This document shows, piece after piece, positions 60,900-64,000 of a stretch of 64,000 nucleotides of DNA (position 1 is the first letter of the stretch; each line of letters opens with the position of its first letter). The translations under genes and the position numbers were made by a program. The notes under the pieces were generated by a model. That model did no database searches and was not told where the DNA came from. It saw only the letters and a list, made by a program, of their open reading frames with translations. The stretch comes from Chersky-840 sp963764205. Lineage in GTDB: Bacteria; Actinomycetota; Acidimicrobiia; Acidimicrobiales; UBA8190. The DNA is taken from contig CAVXRN010000006.1 of the NCBI GenBank assembly GCA_963764205.1, positions 1,488,001-1,552,000 on the forward strand. Direction: 5' to 3'.

Positions 60900-61440
60900 T
60901 CGAGCAGTCGTGACAGCTCATGGACCGCGCGTCGACGAGCTGGGCTCGCCTGCGCACCAAGAAGCACGACCGGCACACGAACTCGTGCGGCCCGCACGGG
61001 GCCACCTCCACCAGGTCGATGGTGTCGGTGTGCACCTGGGCGAGCACGCTGTGCACCCGGGCCACGTCGTCGCCGTCTTCGCCGTCGTCTTCGCCGTCGT
61101 CGAGCAGGGCCAGGCGGTCGAGCAGGACCAGGTCGAGGCTCTCCTCGACCTCGGCGTCATCGAATTCGTCGTCGGTCTCGGGGCGGGCACGGCCGGCACC
61201 GCTGTCGCCGCCGAGCCTCTCGTCGACGTCGTCGCCGGCGTGGACGAGGTCGTCGAGCGATTCCTCCAAGGTGTCCTCGTCCACGTCCTGCTCGAGGAGG
61301 TCCTCGTTGTCGAGCTCCTCCTCCAGGATGGCCTCGTCGCCGAGCTCCACGATGGCCAGCTCCTCGGGGGGCTCGAGGTCCAGCTCACCCTCGGTGAAGT
61401 GCGCCTCGACGGGCGCTCGCTGCGTCTCAGCCAGTCTCAT
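60895..61440 (-). CDS. DUF4193-like acidic protein with C-terminal zinc finger
   Basis: 181 residues from ATG 61440. Residues 18-130 are strongly acidic, with many Asp/Glu runs. The end carries CRSC (156-159) and CHDC (176-179), with FVCRSCFLVRRRAQL between, matching the actinobacterial DUF4193 zinc finger. Usual family members are about 100 residues; this one has a longer acidic segment. The function is unknown; a role in RNA-polymerase or ribosome-associated regulation has been guessed for similar small acidic zinc proteins. Confidence 0.78.
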   Translation of the reverse strand: MRLAETQRAPVEAHFTEGELDLEPPEELAIVELGDEAILEEELDNEDLLEQDVDEDTLEESLDDLVHAGDDVDERLGGDSGAGRARPETDDEFDDAEVEESLDLVLLDRLALLDDGEDDGEDGDDVARVHSVLAQVHTDTIDLVEVAPCGPHEFVCRSCFLVRRRAQLVDARSMSCHDCST

Positions 61441-61556
61441 GGCCAGGAACCCTCCTCGCGGGGTCCGGGCGGTGTCACCATCGCCTTTCGGTCATCAGCA
61501 TCGAACCCCTACGGCCGCGGCGCAACCCCTTTCTGCCGGGCCGGCCTCGGACCCCC

Positions 61557-61586
61557 TTGACACCCCTTTTCGAGTAAATCTAGAAA
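61557..61586 (+). promoter_or_regulatory. Sigma-A-like promoter of the secreted repeat protein
   Basis: TTGACA at 61557-61562 and TAGAAA at 61581-61586 with an 18-bp spacer, in an AT-richer patch (cgagtaaatctagaaataca) unusual for the window. The next gene on this strand starts at 61666. This is the clearest housekeeping-type promoter I can see in the window. Confidence 0.6.
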
Positions 61587-61619
61587 TACAGGTGATTTGG
61601 TGGCTACAGTCACCGCCAT

Positions 61620-61641
61620 GGCGCTGTCGCCCGACAGCGCC
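61620..61641. promoter_or_regulatory. 22-bp perfect inverted repeat in the leader of the secreted protein
   Basis: ggcgctgtcg (61620-61629) and cgacagcgcc (61632-61641) are exact reverse complements around two bases. It lies between the promoter and the ribosome site (aggagc at 61655), so it may form an mRNA hairpin or bind a dimeric regulator. Confidence 0.6.
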
Positions 61642-61665
61642 ACCGACACACGAGAGGAGCGGCCG

Positions 61666-62631
61666 GTGCCCGAGCACGGTCCGGGGATGACCCACAGCGC
61701 ACGGCGTGGCGCCACGAGAGCAGCGCGCTGGTGCATGGCAGGCCTCGCCGCGGTGGTGGCATCGGCCCTGATCACGGGGGCCTCGTCCCTTCCCGCGTCG
61801 GCGGCCACGCCTGCTCCGACCGGCTACTACGTCGTCGGCACCAACGGCGGGGTCTTCGGGTTCGGCGGGGCGATGCTGTACGGGTCCCCGGCCGCGTCGG
61901 GGCTGACGCTGGGCTCGCCCGTCGCCGGCATGGCAGAGACGCCCACCGGCAAGGGCTACTGGTTGACCGGGGCGGACGGCGGCATCTTCACCTACGGCGA
62001 CGCCGGCTTCTTCGGCTCGGTGCCGGCCGTGATCACCCACAAGTTGGCCGCGCCCATCGTGGGCATCGTCGCCACCTCCACCGGCAAGGGCTACTGGCTC
62101 GTGGGCGCGGACGGCGGGGTCTTCGCCTTCGGCGACGCCGGCTTCTACGGGTCGCTGCAGTCGCTGCACCTGACGCCGGCCGCGCCCATCGTGGGCATCG
62201 TCGCCACCTCCACCGGCAAGGGTTACTGGCTCGTGGGCGCGGACGGCGGGGTCTTCGCCTTCGGCGACGCCGGCTACTTCGGCAACGTGCCGTCTCTCCT
62301 CGGGACCCCCGCCCCCTCGCCCATCGTGGGGATGGCGGCCACACCCGACGGTGGTGGCTACTGGGTCGTCCAGAACGACGGGGCCGTGTCGCGCTTCGGT
62401 GACGCCGGGTTCTTCGGGTCCACCCTCACCACCGGCGTGGTGCCAAGCGCGCCGGTCGTGGGCATCGTGGCCACCCCCGACGCCAAGGGCTACTGGCTCG
62501 TGGGGTCCGACGGCGGCATCTTCACCTTCGGCGACGCGTCGTACTTCGGCTCGCTCCCGGCTGCCCTCGCCACCGGCGGCGTGACGCCGACCGCGCCGGT
62601 CACCGTGGTGGGCCTGGCCGTCACGCCCTGA
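61666..62631 (+). CDS. Secreted beta-propeller-like repeat protein (GYWLV-DGG repeats)
   Basis: 321 residues from GTG 61666, with aggagc just upstream (ATG 61687 and 61618 are alternatives). A signal peptide (CMAGLAAVVASALITGASSL then PASAA) precedes about six repeats of about 44 residues of the form IVGIVATSTGKGYWLVGADG then GVFAFGDAGFYGS. Such repeats build propeller or solenoid folds and are expanded in Acidimicrobiia surface proteins. No catalytic residue is evident; a role in surface binding or wall association is likely. Two central repeats are almost identical at DNA level, evidence of recent duplication. Confidence 0.82.
   Translation: MPEHGPGMTHSARRGATRAARWCMAGLAAVVASALITGASSLPASAATPAPTGYYVVGTNGGVFGFGGAMLYGSPAASGLTLGSPVAGMAETPTGKGYWLTGADGGIFTYGDAGFFGSVPAVITHKLAAPIVGIVATSTGKGYWLVGADGGVFAFGDAGFYGSLQSLHLTPAAPIVGIVATSTGKGYWLVGADGGVFAFGDAGYFGNVPSLLGTPAPSPIVGMAATPDGGGYWVVQNDGAVSRFGDAGFFGSTLTTGVVPSAPVVGIVATPDAKGYWLVGSDGGIFTFGDASYFGSLPAALATGGVTPTAPVTVVGLAVTP
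62046..62275 (+). repeat. 132-bp tandem duplication inside the secreted repeat protein gene
   Basis: Bases 62046-62143 and 62178-62275 match over about 98 bp with essentially one silent change (ggc/ggt Gly) before the ends diverge. The offset of 132 bp equals one 44-residue protein repeat. Confidence 0.85.
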
Positions 62632-62639
62632 GTGGCGGC

Positions 62640-63494
62640 TCAGCCCACCTCGCCCGACACGTAGGCCCTCGTGCGCGGGTCGCGGGGCGAGTCGAAGATC
62701 GTCTTGGTGTCGCCGTACTCGACGAGCTCGCCCGTGGCCCGGTCCTCGCCCAAGAGGAAGAAGGCCGTATAGTCCGACACCCGCTTGGCCTGGAACATGT
62801 TGTGGGTGACCAGGCCGATGGTGACGTCGGTGGCGAGGTGCTCGATCAGCTCCTCGATCTTGGCCGTGGCGATGGGGTCGAGCGACGAGCACGGCTCGTC
62901 CATGAGCAGCACCTCGGGCTCGACCGCGAGCGCCCGGGCGATGCACAACCGTTGTTGCTGCCCGCCCGACAGCTTCACCGCCGGCGACTGGAGCCTGTCC
63001 TTGACCAGGTCCCACAACGCGGCGTGGTGCAGCGCGGCCTCGGCCGCCTCGCGTAGGACGGACTTGGACCGCACCCCGTTGAGCCGCAGCCCCGCCACCA
63101 CGTTGTCGTAGATGCTCATGGTGGGGAAGGGGTTGGGCCGCTGGAAGACCATGCCCACCCGGCTCCGCACCAACTCGGCCTGGGTGTCGCGGGCGTACAC
63201 GTCGAGGTCGCCCACGAGCACCTGCCCCGTTACCTTGCCACCGGTGTCGTCGTGCAGCCGGTTGATGGCCCGGAGGATGGTCGTCTTTCCGCATCCCGAC
63301 GGGCCCACCAGGGCCGTGACGCGGTGGCGCACCAGATCGAGCGTGACGTCGCGCACCACCCGGTGCTTGCCGAAGGTGACGTCGACGCCGCGCAGCGAAA
63401 CCGCCGCGGTCGGGCTCGGGGCCGCGCCCGGTGGGCTCTCCCCGGGCCCGGAGCCGGGCGATGTCTCGACGTTGCTCGTGATCTCGATGGTCAT
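62640..63494 (-). CDS. pstB: Phosphate ABC transporter ATPase PstB
   Basis: 284 residues from ATG 63494. Walker A GPSGCGKT (64-71), Q-loop VFQRPNPFPTMSIYDNVVAG (diagnostic for PstB), signature KLSGGQQQRLCIARA and Walker B LLMDEPCSSLDP. The first 30 residues are a Pro/Ser-rich extension. It powers phosphate uptake through PstC-PstA. The pstA gene lies directly upstream, in the usual pst order. Confidence 0.95.
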   Translation of the reverse strand: MTIEITSNVETSPGSGPGESPPGAAPSPTAAVSLRGVDVTFGKHRVVRDVTLDLVRHRVTALVGPSGCGKTTILRAINRLHDDTGGKVTGQVLVGDLDVYARDTQAELVRSRVGMVFQRPNPFPTMSIYDNVVAGLRLNGVRSKSVLREAAEAALHHAALWDLVKDRLQSPAVKLSGGQQQRLCIARALAVEPEVLLMDEPCSSLDPIATAKIEELIEHLATDVTIGLVTHNMFQAKRVSDYTAFFLLGEDRATGELVEYGDTKTIFDSPRDPRTRAYVSGEVG

Positions 63495-63549
63495 CTCCGG
63501 GCTCGCACGGGTCTGTCCATCCTACGGGGTCTCATCGAAATCGGCCCCG

Positions 63550-64000
63550 TCACCGGGCCTGGCGGTTGAGCCGGGCCGAGACGACCCGGGCCACGATGCT
63601 GAGCACGAGGACGAGGAACAGCAGCACCAGGGCCGTGCCCCACGCGATCACCTGGGCGGCGGAGTAGGGCTGGGTCCCGTTGGTGTAGATCGTCAACGAC
63701 AACGCGCCCATGGGCTGCAGGGGGTTGGTCACGAGCTGCGTGGCGCCGAGGACCACGAACAGCAGCGGTGCGGTCTCGCCCACCGCCCGGGCCACCGCCA
63801 GCAGGTTCCCGGTGACGAGGCCGGGCAGCGCGTTGCGCAGGACCACCGACCGCACCACGCGAGAGCGCCGCACCCCGAGGGCGAGGCCGGCTTCCCACAG
63901 GTCGACCGGCACGGCGCGCATGGCCGCCTCGCTGGCCCGGATGACGATGGGCAGCATGAGCACGGCCAGGGCGAAGCTCCCGAGGAGCCCGGAGTAGCTC
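63550..64000 (-). CDS. pstA: Phosphate ABC transporter permease PstA, C-terminal part
   Basis: About 150 residues from the right edge to the stop at 63550. The beginning lies outside the window; ATG 63963 is internal, because SYSGLLGSFALAVLMLPIVI continues upstream in frame. The permease loop REA-like ALGVRRSRVVRSVVLRNALP and GETAPLLFVVLG are typical of PstA, with the last helix ALVLLFLVLVLSIVARVV. It forms the phosphate channel with PstC. The 55-bp gap to pstB is clean. Confidence 0.93.
   Translation of the reverse strand, partial: SYSGLLGSFALAVLMLPIVIRASEAAMRAVPVDLWEAGLALGVRRSRVVRSVVLRNALPGLVTGNLLAVARAVGETAPLLFVVLGATQLVTNPLQPMGALSLTIYTNGTQPYSAAQVIAWGTALVLLFLVLVLSIVARVVSARLNRQAR

Overview
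The window is very GC-rich actinobacterial DNA. Four things point to class Acidimicrobiia or a close relative: a secreted protein built from GYWLVGADGG-type repeats (a hallmark of Acidimicrobiales proteomes), a DUF4193-like acidic zinc protein, several F420-type (LLM and DDN) enzymes, and a dense set of steroid/aromatic/acyl-CoA catabolism genes. No rRNA, tRNA, CRISPR array, integrase or prophage gene was recognised. No species can be named from the sequence.

Layout. 1-8250: catabolic run (SDR, KSTD-like flavoprotein, Rieske oxygenase, acyl-CoA ligase with a frameshift, Tat/lipobox FAD oxidase, N-acyl-D-amino-acid deacylase-type amidohydrolase). 8255-11157: ferritin-like protein, then a fused E1alpha-E1beta 2-oxoacid dehydrogenase with a six-copy pentapeptide linker and a free-standing lipoyl domain. 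11158-13080: scar-like region with direct and inverted repeats and an FtsX/MacB permease fragment. 13084-16582: divergent c-di-GMP pair (degenerate GGDEF and intact GGDEF-EAL). 16610-20450: esterase, hypothetical, metallo-beta-lactamase-fold hydrolase and a frameshifted HDAC-like deacetylase.

20504-37413 is the most coherent and unusual block. It holds a DAO-family oxidase, an APC permease, three glutamine-synthetase-like ligases, the three split glutamate-synthase-like subunits of the GlxBCD/MgsABC type, an M24 hydrolase, a PNPOx-like flavoprotein, a PuuR-type XRE-cupin regulator with a histone-H1-like tail, two USP proteins, a class I amidotransferase and a PhyH dioxygenase. Palindromes and a shared CATCGTTTCC element lie in front of several of its transcription units. 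Inference: it takes up amines, gamma-glutamylates them and moves the nitrogen or alkylamine into glutamate. It combines Puu-like and N-methylglutamate-like parts, with no PuuC-like aldehyde dehydrogenase and no MgdBCD in view.

37440-48947: repeat-containing hypothetical, EEP nuclease-like protein, a sugar ABC importer (lipoprotein, ATPase, permease) with a Gfo/Idh/MocA oxidoreductase, a DrrAB-like exporter, a membrane-anchored hypothetical and a methyltransferase. 49028-61440: methyltransferase-mismatch DNA glycosylase fusion, APH/DUF6285 pair, two LLM enzymes (one frameshifted), USP, ABM protein, crotonase, GGDEF protein, DDN protein, two SDRs, FAH hydrolase, ArfB and the DUF4193-like protein. 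61557-64000: secreted repeat protein with a recognisable promoter, then pstB and the C-terminal part of pstA.

Three genes (near 4309, 20089 and 53015) each carry a single-base frameshift in a short GC run while both halves stay well conserved. This looks like sequence error or very recent decay, so those three should be checked before any biological reading.
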